A stretch of DNA of 64,000 nt from Marinomonas rhizomae (GTDB lineage Bacteria > Pseudomonadota > Gammaproteobacteria > Pseudomonadales > Marinomonadaceae). Below the pieces are notes generated by a model. It saw only the letters and a list, made by a program, of their open reading frames with translations. It made no database searches and was not told the DNA's origin. The position numbers and the translations under genes are program-made. The number at the start of each line of letters is the position of its first letter. The first letter of the stretch is position 1. Of the stretch, positions 1-8,839 are shown piece by piece. The DNA is taken from the NCBI RefSeq assembly GCF_024397855.1, contig NZ_CP073343.1, positions 1,302,001 to 1,366,000 on the forward strand, in the 5' to 3' direction.

Positions 1-1378
1 TTTTTGACACATCTTCAACGGCAATAACCATCTGGTTCATGGCGGTAGCAACCAAGTCTGTTTCAACTTGCTGTTTGGTCATACCTTTTGAAGCCTGTGA
101 GGCAGTTTTTTGTACTTTCTGGCTGGAGCTGGCAAGTAATTCCATGCTGCTTCTTACTTCCATTTGCATGGAGCGTAATTGTTTGATGGTATTTCGTCCG
201 TGCTCGAACAGAATAGCTATTTCATTGCGACTATGAATCTGGTTATTGTGCCCATTTTCAAAAAGATGTGTTGAAAGGTTTCCATTACCTAGCTCTTGCA
301 AGTCTTGACCAACACGTTTTAAAGGGGAAAGAATGCGCTGAGTAATAAAGGCAATCAGAGCTACAAGAATGGTCGCACAAATGAGTGAGATGATGATTAA
401 GCTATTACGAACAGAGTTAGCGACCACGGTGAATTCATTTACCGGACCTCCTGTTAATAGCGCCCAATTCCAGTTTTCGGCATGACGAAATGACATGATG
501 TTTTCTTTAGTGACACCATTGATGGTTTGTTGGGTGAAAAATGTGCCAGTATCTTGCTTTTTCATTAACTCTAAGTGTTTTTCTGCATTGGCTAGGCCTA
601 TTTCACTAAATAGCTTACCTTTATTCTTGGAATCAATAACGACTCTGCCGAAGTCTTTGCCTTCTTTTAAACTGATAACAGTGGCTTTGCCTGTTTCTCC
701 AAAGGATAGGGTATTGATTTCTTGTTCTAAGCTTTTTAGCCCTTCAGTGTAATCAAAACCAATATAAAGAATACCAGCTACTTTACCTGCGGTATCTTTA
801 AAGGGAACGTACTTTGTCATGTAGTTGCGGCCAAATAGTGCTGCCGGACCAGAGTATGTTTTACCTTGGATAAGTGTTTGATAACCAGGGTGACCTTTGC
901 CTAATAAAGTGCCGAAAGCACGGTCACCATTTTCTTTTTTCAAGGATGTGCTGACGCGAAGAAAGTCATCACCGTAGCGAATGAAAACCGTCGCTGTGCC
1001 GCCTGTCATTTTTGTAAACTGGTCTGGCTTATCAAAGTTTAAATTAATGGTTTCGCCTGAGTTGGTTGCCAAAGGGCTGTCGTATTCGCCAATTTTTACC
1101 GTTTCTGAATCACTTACTGTGATTCCATTGGGGAAAAGTGTGAAAAATATATCGGCTAATCTGTCTGTATTGCTTTCTAGATTTTCATAATAAAAATCAA
1201 GCAACATACTGCCTTGGTTAGCGCTAGTTTGTAGTTCGTGGTCGATGCTGGTCATAAAACCGTCGTAGGATTTATTAGATGCTAACCAGCTCAATGCACT
1301 AAAACAGAGAATAGAAACCGTGAACACAGCAACACCTAGTTGATGTGTGATAGGCATGGATTTTATACGCTTAATCAT
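1..1378 (-). CDS. Methyl-accepting chemotaxis protein, C-terminus cut by window edge
   Basis: The reverse strand is open from the ATG at 1378 to base 1, about 459 residues, with no stop, so the gene runs off the left end. The protein begins MIKRIKSMPITHQLGV with a first membrane segment at about residues 10-32. A long periplasmic region of Cache type follows (contains FGRNYMTKYVPFKD and GILYIGFDYTEGL), then a second membrane segment (SLIIISLICATILVALIAF). After that come a HAMP segment (LSPLKRVGQDLQELGNGNLS) and the start of the coiled-coil signalling domain. By family knowledge this is a transmembrane chemoreceptor that binds a small ligand outside the cell and controls CheA. The conserved signalling tip lies outside the window. 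The ligand cannot be told from sequence. Confidence 0.9.
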   Translation of the reverse strand, partial: MIKRIKSMPITHQLGVAVFTVSILCFSALSWLASNKSYDGFMTSIDHELQTSANQGSMLLDFYYENLESNTDRLADIFFTLFPNGITVSDSETVKIGEYDSPLATNSGETINLNFDKPDQFTKMTGGTATVFIRYGDDFLRVSTSLKKENGDRAFGTLLGKGHPGYQTLIQGKTYSGPAALFGRNYMTKYVPFKDTAGKVAGILYIGFDYTEGLKSLEQEINTLSFGETGKATVISLKEGKDFGRVVIDSKNKGKLFSEIGLANAEKHLELMKKQDTGTFFTQQTINGVTKENIMSFRHAENWNWALLTGGPVNEFTVVANSVRNSLIIISLICATILVALIAFITQRILSPLKRVGQDLQELGNGNLSTHLFENGHNNQIHSRNEIAILFEHGRNTIKQLRSMQMEVRSSMELLASSSQKVQKTASQASKGMTKQQVETDLVATAMNQMVIAVEDVSK

Positions 1379-1558
1379 GAAGTTGTTCCTTCTATTAAAG
1401 TATGCTTCTAATCAGATGAGTACAGCATTTGATAAAGCTTTTATTATTATAGTTGTCTTTATTTTTGTTGCTCCACAATGACTGAGAACGAGCTTTTAAA
1501 ATTCGAACACTCCGAAAAGTAGTGTGAACTTGTTCGATTGATCGGAACATTTTCTAGA

Positions 1559-1593
1559 AAAGGCAACAAGACATGATTTGTCTTGTTGCCTTT
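1559..1593 (-). terminator. Terminator of the OFA transporter gene
   Basis: A perfect 15-bp stem (AAAGGCAACAAGACA and its complement) surrounds a 5-nt loop, about 35 bp after the stop of the leftward transporter gene. On the reverse strand it is followed by TTTTCTAG, a short T-run. It fits a rho-independent terminator separating the transporter from the chemoreceptor. Confidence 0.8.
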
Positions 1594-1628
1594 ACACTTT
1601 GTCACCGACTGTACGTTTATGTTAACGA

Positions 1629-3347
1629 CTAGAGGTTCGGGTGTGTGTTTTCTACATGGTGCTTTTCTTTTACTGGACGGACCATTAAGTTCGCGAAGAA
1701 GCCAACTACCAACAATCCAGCCATAACATACATAGTTGTATTGTAGAGGCTAGACGTTGGGTCGATAGTCCCGGCTGGAGCGATTTCCATCAATTTGGCG
1801 ACGGTCACTGACTTAGCTGCGATTAGCTCATTTAGCTGGGAAACGGACGCGTTAAATTTTTGTTCGAACGCGGTCGGGTCTATTTTGTTAACCAGGTCGG
1901 TAATCGCATTTTCAACCGAAAGATTTCTTAGGTAGGTGATAACGAAAGGCCCTAGAACACCAGCTGTTGCCCATGCAGTTAGCAATCGGCCATGTATGCC
2001 ACCAACGTGTAGCGTGCCAAAAATATCCGCTAAGTAAGCAGGTATAGTGGCAAAGCCACCGCCGTACATAGTGAAGATAATCATGGTTGCTGCGTAGAAC
2101 ATCACTAACCAAGTTACAGAAGGGTCCGCGCTTACCGCAGAAGCTGCATAAGGAATGGAAAGGTATAAAAGCGTGCCAAGGACAAAGAAGCAGTGATAGG
2201 TGTTTTTGCGTCCAATGAAGTCGGAAGTAGATGCCCAAAAGAATCGACCACACATATTAAACACAGAAATCATCAATACGTATGTGCCAGCAAATGTTGC
2301 AGTAGCGACAGTGGGAAGAGTAGAACCAAATATCTCCGTCATCATGGTTTTTGCAATACCGATTACACCGATACCAGCGGTCACGTTAAAGCACAATACA
2401 ACCCATAACAGCCAAAATTGAGGCGTTTTTAAGGCCTGATCAATGTGTACATTATTGCGGCTGATCATGGTGTTTGCTGCATCTTTTGCTGGTGGTGTCC
2501 AACCTTCCGGTTTCCAATCTTTAGGTGGAACACGATAAGCGAAGGCAGCAATGATCATGATAATAAAGTAGACAATTCCCAGTGTTAAAAATACGCTGGA
2601 AGCACCAGTGTCACCTGTACCAACAACATAAACACCCGCTTCACCAGGAGTCGGCAGCTTTGCCGCTTCAGAAGCGCTGGCAATAACAACCTCTAATTTG
2701 CCACTTGTCATTTCTGCAAAGCGCTTTCCGCCTTCAGTAATTAGATTTACAGCTGATTCAGGTCCAAGGTAAGTTGGTGCAATCGCGAATTTTTCTAATA
2801 AAAAAGACTTCAAAGGGGCGCCAATCATAGCGCCACCACCAAAACCCATTATCGCCATACCTGTTGCCATACCGCGCTTATCAGGAAACCAGCGCAGTAG
2901 AGTCGAAACAGGGGATACATAACCAAGGCCTAAGCCACAACCCCCCAAAACGCCATAGCCCAAATACACCAGCCATAATTGGTGTGTTGATATCCCTACG
3001 CTACCGATAATGAAACCGCCGCCCCAAAGAAATGCTGCTGTTACACCAACACAACGAGGGCCTACTTCCTCAAGCCATTTACCTGCAATTGCTGCAGATA
3101 GACCAAGAAATACAATGGCCACAGAGAAGATCCACACCACACTGCTTAGGCTCCAGTCTTCTGCTGCGCTAGTAACAACACCAAATTCAGTTGTTAGTGC
3201 TGGATTGAAAATACTCCACGCATAAACAGAACCAATACATAAGTGAATAGCGATCGAAGCGGGTGGAACTAACCAGCGGTTAAAGCTGGGTGACGCCACT
3301 ATTTTGTCCTTCATTAAAAAGGATAAGAGGGTGCGAATCAGGTTCAT
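1629..3347 (-). CDS. OFA-family MFS transporter (oxalate/formate antiporter-like)
   Basis: A 572-residue major facilitator protein with about 12 membrane segments. The N-terminal part (IHLCIGSVYAWSIFNPAL, then LGYGVLGGCGLGLGYVSPVSTLLRWFPDKRG) is characteristic of the OFA family, whose members exchange or import small carboxylates at the inner membrane. It is longer than oxalate antiporters (about 420 residues). Extra loop sequence lies after segment 6 (about residues 195-245, containing LITEGGKRFAEMTSGKLEV) and again before the last segment. I chose the ATG at 3347 because AAGGA sits 6 nt upstream. An in-frame ATG at 3362 has no ribosome site. It is a single gene with its own terminator. The substrate is unknown; a monocarboxylate is an inference from the family. 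Confidence 0.85.
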   Translation of the reverse strand: MNLIRTLLSFLMKDKIVASPSFNRWLVPPASIAIHLCIGSVYAWSIFNPALTTEFGVVTSAAEDWSLSSVVWIFSVAIVFLGLSAAIAGKWLEEVGPRCVGVTAAFLWGGGFIIGSVGISTHQLWLVYLGYGVLGGCGLGLGYVSPVSTLLRWFPDKRGMATGMAIMGFGGGAMIGAPLKSFLLEKFAIAPTYLGPESAVNLITEGGKRFAEMTSGKLEVVIASASEAAKLPTPGEAGVYVVGTGDTGASSVFLTLGIVYFIIMIIAAFAYRVPPKDWKPEGWTPPAKDAANTMISRNNVHIDQALKTPQFWLLWVVLCFNVTAGIGVIGIAKTMMTEIFGSTLPTVATATFAGTYVLMISVFNMCGRFFWASTSDFIGRKNTYHCFFVLGTLLYLSIPYAASAVSADPSVTWLVMFYAATMIIFTMYGGGFATIPAYLADIFGTLHVGGIHGRLLTAWATAGVLGPFVITYLRNLSVENAITDLVNKIDPTAFEQKFNASVSQLNELIAAKSVTVAKLMEIAPAGTIDPTSSLYNTTMYVMAGLLVVGFFANLMVRPVKEKHHVENTHPNL

Positions 3348-3552
3348 GATGTGTCCTTTCATAAAATGTTGTTTTTATATTTAAAATTTTACAAATCCTT
3401 ACAAACCGATTATAAGTTTTTTGAATGAAAAGAATATAAAAATTTATTAAATATTAACCGATTAGTTTTTTTCATCGTTAAGGATAGGAATTCTGTTTTA
3501 TCGCAGAGTACTCAGCTATTTACTGTTATTTTTTCACTATTAGGCTCAGATA

Positions 3553-4668
3553 ATGCTGATATACTGTTTATCTACTAAACATTTTTTGCGGGGTATGTTT
3601 TTGTCTAATAAGTTATTTATCCAGATTAAAGGCCTTTTTGCATGGAGTGACGTTAAGCGTCCTTGGCACCTGGCTGTCCTTGCTGCTGTTTGTGTTGGTA
3701 TTCCTGCCTTGATTGGTGCAGCAACAGATCAATTTGCCTTGGCGACGTTGTCTAGTTTGGGGGCGATGGTTATTTTATATTTACCTAAAACTCGAACGGC
3801 GCATCGCATGGTGACACTCGCTATGTGTTCTTTTGGTTTTATGGTGTGTTTTACCATTGGTTCACTTTCCAGTTTTAACCCTTATGTTGCGGCATTTGCT
3901 CTTGGACTTTTGTCTTTCGGTGCGATTGTGATTACTCGATATTATTGTCTACCGCCTCCAGGCAGCTTCTTCTTTATTCTCGTTTCTGCTTTGGCGATTT
4001 ACTTGCCGTTTGATTTAGGCCGTTGGTCGGCGAATATTGGCATGGTAGCCTTGGGTGGCATGTTGTCATGTGGTTTGGCGTTTTTTTATAGCCTGATGAC
4101 TGGAGCAAATGAGTTACCTGCTACAAAAGTGGAAATCGATTCTCAAGTAAATGCGATTATTTTAGAAGGGGCGTTAGTGGCTTTCTTTATCGCTTTCTCT
4201 TATTTATTGGCTGTGTTGTTAGCGTTACCTAATGCGCTTTGGGTGCCTATTTCCTGTGCCGCTATTTTACAAGGTGCGACTTATCGTATGATCTGGCACC
4301 GAAATATTCATCGAATCGTAGGAACCGCGCTGGGTATGGGGGTCGCTTGGTGTTTGTTTTCCTTGCAACCGAATTATTGGGTTTTAGCACTAAGCATGAT
4401 CATCTTTCAATTCGTTGTAGAGCTGCTGATCGTCAAAAACTATGGTGCTGCCGTGATTTTTATTACGCCGCTGACTGTGATTATGGCTGAATTTACCAGT
4501 GCGAATATGAGTACTGCTGTTTTACTAGAGCATCGATTAGTCGATATTTCTATTGGTAGTGCGATTGGGATTATTGGCGGTACTATTTTTCATCGCACGT
4601 CTTTGCTGAAGAATATTGAGTCGCGTATGAATGCTCGTAGTTCTTTATCTGGACGCAAACCGTCTTAA
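3553..4668 (+). CDS. FUSC-like inner-membrane protein
   Basis: A 371-residue, very hydrophobic protein with roughly ten membrane segments in two similar halves. The repeated pattern resembles the fusaric-acid-resistance/YccS-type membrane domain: WHLAVLAAVCVGIPALIGA near residue 40, and LPNALWVPISCAAILQGATYR followed by RIVGTALGMGVAW near residues 225-262. Family members are thought to move aromatic acids or other small compounds out of the cell, but no substrate can be assigned here. The ATG at 3553 has AGG 8 nt upstream. A second ATG at 3595 (MFLSNKLF) is possible. It is followed by a hairpin terminator. Confidence 0.7.
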   Translation: MLIYCLSTKHFLRGMFLSNKLFIQIKGLFAWSDVKRPWHLAVLAAVCVGIPALIGAATDQFALATLSSLGAMVILYLPKTRTAHRMVTLAMCSFGFMVCFTIGSLSSFNPYVAAFALGLLSFGAIVITRYYCLPPPGSFFFILVSALAIYLPFDLGRWSANIGMVALGGMLSCGLAFFYSLMTGANELPATKVEIDSQVNAIILEGALVAFFIAFSYLLAVLLALPNALWVPISCAAILQGATYRMIWHRNIHRIVGTALGMGVAWCLFSLQPNYWVLALSMIIFQFVVELLIVKNYGAAVIFITPLTVIMAEFTSANMSTAVLLEHRLVDISIGSAIGIIGGTIFHRTSLLKNIESRMNARSSLSGRKPS

Positions 4669-4696
4669 AAAATTTCTAGAAAAATAAACCTAGATG

Positions 4697-4731
4697 AATG
4701 CCTTTCTTCTTTGTATGAAAGGCATTTGTTA
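4697..4731 (+). terminator. Terminator after the FUSC-like gene
   Basis: AATGCCTTTC and GAAAGGCATT form a 10-bp stem with a 10-nt loop, followed by TTGTT. It lies 28 bp after the stop at 4668 and before the B12 riboswitch, so it insulates the two transcripts. Confidence 0.7.
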
Positions 4732-4834
4732 GCCCCTCACTATTTTCATCGCTTTAGTTGCTTAAATTCAGGTTAAACCTTACGCTTCGAATCTCTGGTA
4801 ATCGGTTATTAATCTTGCATTAAGAAAATGAATA

Positions 4835-5050
4835 CCAGTTCTTGTGAAGGTGCCCTAACGGGTGAAACGGGAAACAGGTGAGTTTTTAAAAAAGCAAAGC
4901 CTGTACTGCCCCCGCAACGGTAAATAAGTGGTGTATTTTTCTCGCTTCCACTGTTAATAGATAGATATATCGTTAATGGGAAGGAACGAGGGGATTAATA
5001 AATACAGATCGACCAAACACTTATCAGTCCGGAGACCGGCCTTCATTGAT
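4835..5050 (+). promoter_or_regulatory. Cobalamin riboswitch (AdoCbl type)
   Basis: The conserved blocks appear in order: GGTGCCC with a following GGGTGAAACGGGAA, then the B12 box (GCCTGTACTGCCCCCGCAACGGTAA at 4903-4925 approx., reading across the line), and finally AGTCCGGAGACCGGCC at about 5026-5041. These are the hallmark elements of the cobalamin aptamer. The next gene is a CbiM-like cobalt permease at 5142, so B12 is expected to shut off its expression. The expression platform probably lies at 5050-5140. Confidence 0.95.
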
Positions 5051-5052
5051 CA

Positions 5053-5091
5053 GGACTTTTTCTATGGGCAAATTTTGCCATGTAAAAGTCC
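5053..5091 (+). promoter_or_regulatory. Long hairpin between riboswitch and CbiM-like gene
   Basis: GGACTTTT (5053-5060) pairs with AAAAGTCC (5084-5091). An inner stem ATGG-CAAA / TTTGCCAT has one bulged G. No T-run follows, so it is not a textbook intrinsic terminator. It probably belongs to the expression platform of the upstream B12 riboswitch; this is inference. Confidence 0.55.
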
Positions 5092-5141
5092 GCTAATTTG
5101 AATCATACGGGTGAGTATGAAACATTTTTTGGAGGCACATA

Positions 5142-5813
5142 GTGCATATTGAACCTGGCGTCGTTGATGGCGCGAAAATTGTTTTGAGTTACGCGACCGC
5201 GTTGGCCGCATTTGGCTTTTCTGCGAAAGCGTCTATCGATATGATCAAAAAAGACGGTCTAATGTCTTTAATCAGTCGTAGTGTGTTAACCACACTTTTT
5301 GTCTTTGCCTTTTTTGAACTCTTGCCTCATCACGCTGTTGGTGTGTCCGAAGTGCATCTCATATTAGGCTCTACGCTGTTCCTTATCTTTGGCCCTGCCG
5401 CTGCTTCTATTGGCTTGATATTAGGTCTATTAACGCAAGGGATATTATTTGCTCCATTTGACTTACCTCAATATGGCATGAACGTCACCACCTTGTTGTT
5501 GCCTCTGTTTGCTATGTCTGCCGTTGCTCGTCGTACGATTGCCGATAGTACCGCTTATGTAGATATCAGCTACAAGCAAGCACTGAAACTGTCTTTAACT
5601 TACCAAGGTGGCATTGTTGCTTGGGTGGCTTTTTGGGCGTTTTATGGCCAAGGTTTCGGCGCCGAAAACTTAGCGTCTGTGGCGACGTTTGGTATGGCGT
5701 ATTTAAGTGTTGTTTTACTTGAACCTGTGCTTGATTTGGCTGTTCTGGCTGGTGCGAAAAGCTTGCATCGCTTTAAGAGCTCATCTTTGCTTGAAGCACG
5801 TTTATTTCACTAA
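5142..5813 (+). CDS. CbiM-like energy-coupling-factor permease (cobalt uptake)
   Basis: A 223-residue protein with about six membrane segments. It begins MHIEPGVVDGAK, the N-terminal signature of CbiM-type cobalt permeases, where the extreme N-terminal His-containing segment binds the metal. The start is a GTG with GGAGG 6 nt upstream. It lies directly after a cobalamin riboswitch, which strongly supports a role in supplying cobalt for B12. No CbiN, CbiQ or CbiO gene is adjacent, so either the other ECF subunits are encoded elsewhere or this stand-alone form works without them. The family call is firm. Cobalt as substrate is inferred from family and regulation. Confidence 0.85.
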   Translation: MHIEPGVVDGAKIVLSYATALAAFGFSAKASIDMIKKDGLMSLISRSVLTTLFVFAFFELLPHHAVGVSEVHLILGSTLFLIFGPAAASIGLILGLLTQGILFAPFDLPQYGMNVTTLLLPLFAMSAVARRTIADSTAYVDISYKQALKLSLTYQGGIVAWVAFWAFYGQGFGAENLASVATFGMAYLSVVLLEPVLDLAVLAGAKSLHRFKSSSLLEARLFH

Positions 5814-5830
5814 ACCGCTTTGAATATTGT

Positions 5831-5869
5831 AAATGCCTGCCCCTGCCTTCGTGTGGGGCAGGCATTTTT
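5831..5869. terminator. Shared terminator between convergent genes
   Basis: AAATGCCTGCCCC pairs with GGGGCAGGCATTT, with T-rich DNA on the right and A-rich DNA on the left. It lies 17 bp after the rightward permease stop and 7 bp from the leftward LysR stop, so it can serve both strands. Confidence 0.85.
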
Positions 5870-5875
5870 ATTTGC

Positions 5876-6757
5876 TTAGCGTTTATATTGTCCGTGTTCA
5901 CTGACAAACTCTAAGAAGGCGCGATTGGCTTTCGATAGGTAACTGTCTTTACGCCAAGCAATACCGAGATCTAGCCAGATTGGCGGATCAAAAGAGCGAG
6001 TAATTAAGTCGTCGTCCTCTTCAATCACCATGGCAAGTAGGGTGGATATGCCGAAGCCTTGCTGAGTGATGGATTTGATCAGTGGAATCAGGTTGGTTTC
6101 AAAACCAATTTTAGGTGTCTTTTTACACTGTTTTGCTAGCTTGTCGACAATACGGCGGTGAAAGTAGCCTTCTTTAAACATCACTAACTCTTCATTAAAA
6201 AAGTCGTCAGGAGAGATTTTGTCTAGCTGGCTGAAAGGGTGATCCGTCGCAATGGTTACCAGCATTTCTTCTCGAATCAGCGCTTGCGTTTCCAAACTGT
6301 CAGGAAGCGTTTCTGCAACAATAACGCTAAGGTCCAACTCTCCGTTTTCGAGCATTTTCTGTAACTGCCAAGTGCCACCTTCTATGACTTTTAAGGTGAT
6401 GCTGGGGTACTTGTGACGAAATGCCATCAGAATCGGTGGGAAGTAATAGGAACCGAGCATACTCGGAATACCAACGCGCACTTCGCCTTGGCTCAATCCT
6501 TTTAGCTCACTCATCTCTAACAGGGCATCGTCGGTGGCTTGGATGATTTTTTCAGCATGGTTCAGCAGCTTTTTGCCTTCGTCTGTGAGTCCGATATTGC
6601 GATCGGCTCGATGAATTAAGGTCAAACCCAAATCCGTCTCTAGTTTCTTGATCGCCATACTCACCGCGGGCTGAGCAACACCAAGCTGTTGCGCGGCTTT
6701 GGTGAAGCTCTCGGTTTTTGCAATGGCAATGAAGTAGCGCAGCGGTTTAATGTCCAT
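5876..6757 (-). CDS. LysR-family transcriptional regulator
   Basis: A 293-residue protein with an N-terminal winged helix-turn-helix (about residues 3-60, FTKAAQQLGVAQPAVSMAIKKLE) followed by a two-lobed effector-binding domain starting near RVGIPSMLG. The chosen ATG at 6757 has AAGGA 6 nt upstream. It is transcribed divergently from an MFS exporter gene at 6887, the usual arrangement in which a LysR protein controls its neighbour from the shared intergenic region. Effector and target are inferred only from this layout. Confidence 0.9.
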   Translation of the reverse strand: MDIKPLRYFIAIAKTESFTKAAQQLGVAQPAVSMAIKKLETDLGLTLIHRADRNIGLTDEGKKLLNHAEKIIQATDDALLEMSELKGLSQGEVRVGIPSMLGSYYFPPILMAFRHKYPSITLKVIEGGTWQLQKMLENGELDLSVIVAETLPDSLETQALIREEMLVTIATDHPFSQLDKISPDDFFNEELVMFKEGYFHRRIVDKLAKQCKKTPKIGFETNLIPLIKSITQQGFGISTLLAMVIEEDDDLITRSFDPPIWLDLGIAWRKDSYLSKANRAFLEFVSEHGQYKR

Positions 6758-6886
6758 CAATAATCCTTATGGATTGAATAAGATGGATATATTTTATTGA
6801 TTATTTTTCTAAGCGTATAGTATCACGATAGTTTATTGTTTTATTCGGGCGTCATTCCCGTTTGATGCTGCTGCGATAGTAGGAGA

Positions 6887-8098
6887 ATGTTTGTGATAGA
6901 AGTGGGTAGTTCTGTTTTTTTGCGAGGCACAGTGGCACTCATCATTGGCTCTTTTATGATTTTTGCCAACGTTTATGTGACTCAGCCGCTGTTGCCAATG
7001 ATTGCCAACGAATTTTCCATTACGCCACTGCAAGCCAGCGGTAGCTTTACTATTACTACTTTGACACTGGGCATCTCCTTACTTTTCTACGGTCCAATTT
7101 CAGACGCATTAGGCCGCAAAGGGATTATGGTTATGACCATGGTCGGCATTACCTTAACCACTTTTTGTTTATCATTAGTACAAACTTATGAAGCCTTATT
7201 ATTGCTGCGCGGCCTACAAGGGTTCTTCTTGGCGGGGTTGCCTGCGATTGCTGTTGCTTACTTGGGGGATGAATACACGCCTGAAGCCTTAATGGTAGCC
7301 GTTGGCTTATACATTAGCGGCAACACCCTAGGCGGCATTGGTGGCCGTCTTATCGGTGGGTTTGTTGGCGAATGGATGGGGCGATCAGCGACCTTTGGTG
7401 TGATGAGTGCGATTAGCCTGATTTGTTTATTGGCCTTTTTCTTTCTACTGCCAAAATCACAGCACTTTGAAGCAAAACCACTGCGTGTTGGTCATATCCT
7501 GACGAACATGAAAAGTCATTTGCAGAACCGTCGTTTATTAACCAGTTACTTCATCGGAGGTTTTAGTTTCTTTATTTTTATTAACCAATACAGTTACGTG
7601 ACCTTCGTGTTAGAAGCCGAGCCGTATAATCTTACCGCGAAATACGTAGGGCTGCTTTTCTTAACTTACCTGTCTGGCACACTAGGTTCCGCTATTTCGG
7701 GCAAGCTTGCCAAACGCTGGAGCCAGCCAAATATTATGGTGCTTGGCACCTGTATTTTTATGTTTGGCTCGTTAGTCACATTGGGAGGATCTTTATTAGC
7801 GATTATTGCCGGATTATTGATCAACAGCTTCGGCTTCTTTTTATGCCACTCAACAGCCAGTGGTTTTGTTAGCCGCAATGCTAAGCACGCTAAAGCCAGC
7901 GCCTCTTCCTTGTACCTAGTATTCTATTATCTTGGTGCTAGCCTAGGTGGGTTTTATCTTGATCCCTTCTGGCAAGTAGATGGTTGGACAGGAGTCATTA
8001 TTGGGTCGTGGTTAGTATTAGGGGTTGTTGTATTGGCAGGTTTAAGTTTGATTCGACAAAATAGAACCTTGAATCAATTAAGCTCCGACAGGGCATAA
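6887..8098 (+). CDS. MFS transporter, drug/metabolite exporter type
   Basis: A 403-residue protein with 12 predicted membrane segments. The MFS motif GPISDALGRKG is at residues 69-79, after VTQPLLPMIANEF, a pattern seen in YnfM-like exporters. The AGGAG ribosome site at 6881-6885 is only 1 nt from the ATG at 6887 but 7 nt from an in-frame GTG at 6893, so translation may really begin at 6893. It is divergent from a LysR regulator that probably controls it. The substrate is unknown. Confidence 0.85.
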   Translation: MFVIEVGSSVFLRGTVALIIGSFMIFANVYVTQPLLPMIANEFSITPLQASGSFTITTLTLGISLLFYGPISDALGRKGIMVMTMVGITLTTFCLSLVQTYEALLLLRGLQGFFLAGLPAIAVAYLGDEYTPEALMVAVGLYISGNTLGGIGGRLIGGFVGEWMGRSATFGVMSAISLICLLAFFFLLPKSQHFEAKPLRVGHILTNMKSHLQNRRLLTSYFIGGFSFFIFINQYSYVTFVLEAEPYNLTAKYVGLLFLTYLSGTLGSAISGKLAKRWSQPNIMVLGTCIFMFGSLVTLGGSLLAIIAGLLINSFGFFLCHSTASGFVSRNAKHAKASASSLYLVFYYLGASLGGFYLDPFWQVDGWTGVIIGSWLVLGVVVLAGLSLIRQNRTLNQLSSDRA

Positions 8099-8110
8099 AT
8101 GCCGGAGCTT
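8080..8110. terminator. Hairpin between convergent MFS and DUF3237 genes
   Basis: AAGCTCCG (8080-8087) pairs with CGGAGCTT (8103-8110), followed by TCTAAAAATA. The left arm overlaps the end of the MFS gene. It is a short, weak T-run terminator candidate for the rightward gene. Confidence 0.5.
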
Positions 8111-8135
8111 TCTAAAAATATGAATGACGCTGATA

Positions 8136-8678
8136 TTAAAGAAGTTGCCAGACGCGAATGATCACCGCAGGGTCTTCGTTGTAGTTATCTGCAAGGTCTA
8201 CCGTCCCTAAGAATATTGATTTATTCATCCATTCATAAGGGCTTCCGATCGGCGCTTCAAAGCTAAGCACACTTCTAGCGTAGTTATGTTTTGGGTCATT
8301 TTCGGTAGGTTGAGCTCTGATGATGGCTTTATTTTGTACTAGGATGATGAAGCCATCATCGGTTTTAAGAGCGTATTTGGCTTCTAATTCTCTACTACCA
8401 TCAGGCCTACCGAGCTGCCAGTCACCGCCCCCAGAAATAACTTCACCTTTTAGAGATGGGCCTTCAAATTCGCCACCAGTGATCCAAATAATGCCGCGTT
8501 CACCATACTTGCTTTGTCCAACAGTGACTCGATCTTTGTCTATCGTCACACGTGACTCGTAGACAAATTTCGTTTCAAAGCGATCATCTCTATTAGGGTT
8601 TTTATCAGCGGCGAAAACACTAACGCTGCTTAGTAGAAGTGTGGAGCAAATTGCGATGGTATTAATGATTTTAAACAT
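8136..8678 (-). CDS. Exported DUF3237-family protein
   Basis: A 180-residue protein with a signal peptide (MFKIINTIAICSTLLLSSVS, cleavage probably after VFA). The body resembles the DUF3237/UPF0311 family: FVYESRVTIDKDRVTVG, GGDWQLGRPDGSRELEAKYALKTDDG and a late GSPYEWMNKSIFLGTVD. Family members form a small beta-barrel of unknown function, and a periplasmic location is expected here. It stands alone between an MFS gene and another exported protein, so the context gives no clear role. Confidence 0.75.
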   Translation of the reverse strand: MFKIINTIAICSTLLLSSVSVFAADKNPNRDDRFETKFVYESRVTIDKDRVTVGQSKYGERGIIWITGGEFEGPSLKGEVISGGGDWQLGRPDGSRELEAKYALKTDDGFIILVQNKAIIRAQPTENDPKHNYARSVLSFEAPIGSPYEWMNKSIFLGTVDLADNYNEDPAVIIRVWQLL

Positions 8679-8839
8679 ACTTGTTCTCCATTTTTATTGT
8701 TATTGCTCTTGTAGCCTAAGAGCAGCCTTTAACAAATAAAGGCATTTTGATAATAGAGAAATAATGTTTGTCTATATAATTGTTTAAAGTGGAAACGATA
8801 TTGTTTTTTGTGATAATGAGTGTTTGCAACCGTTGTAGC

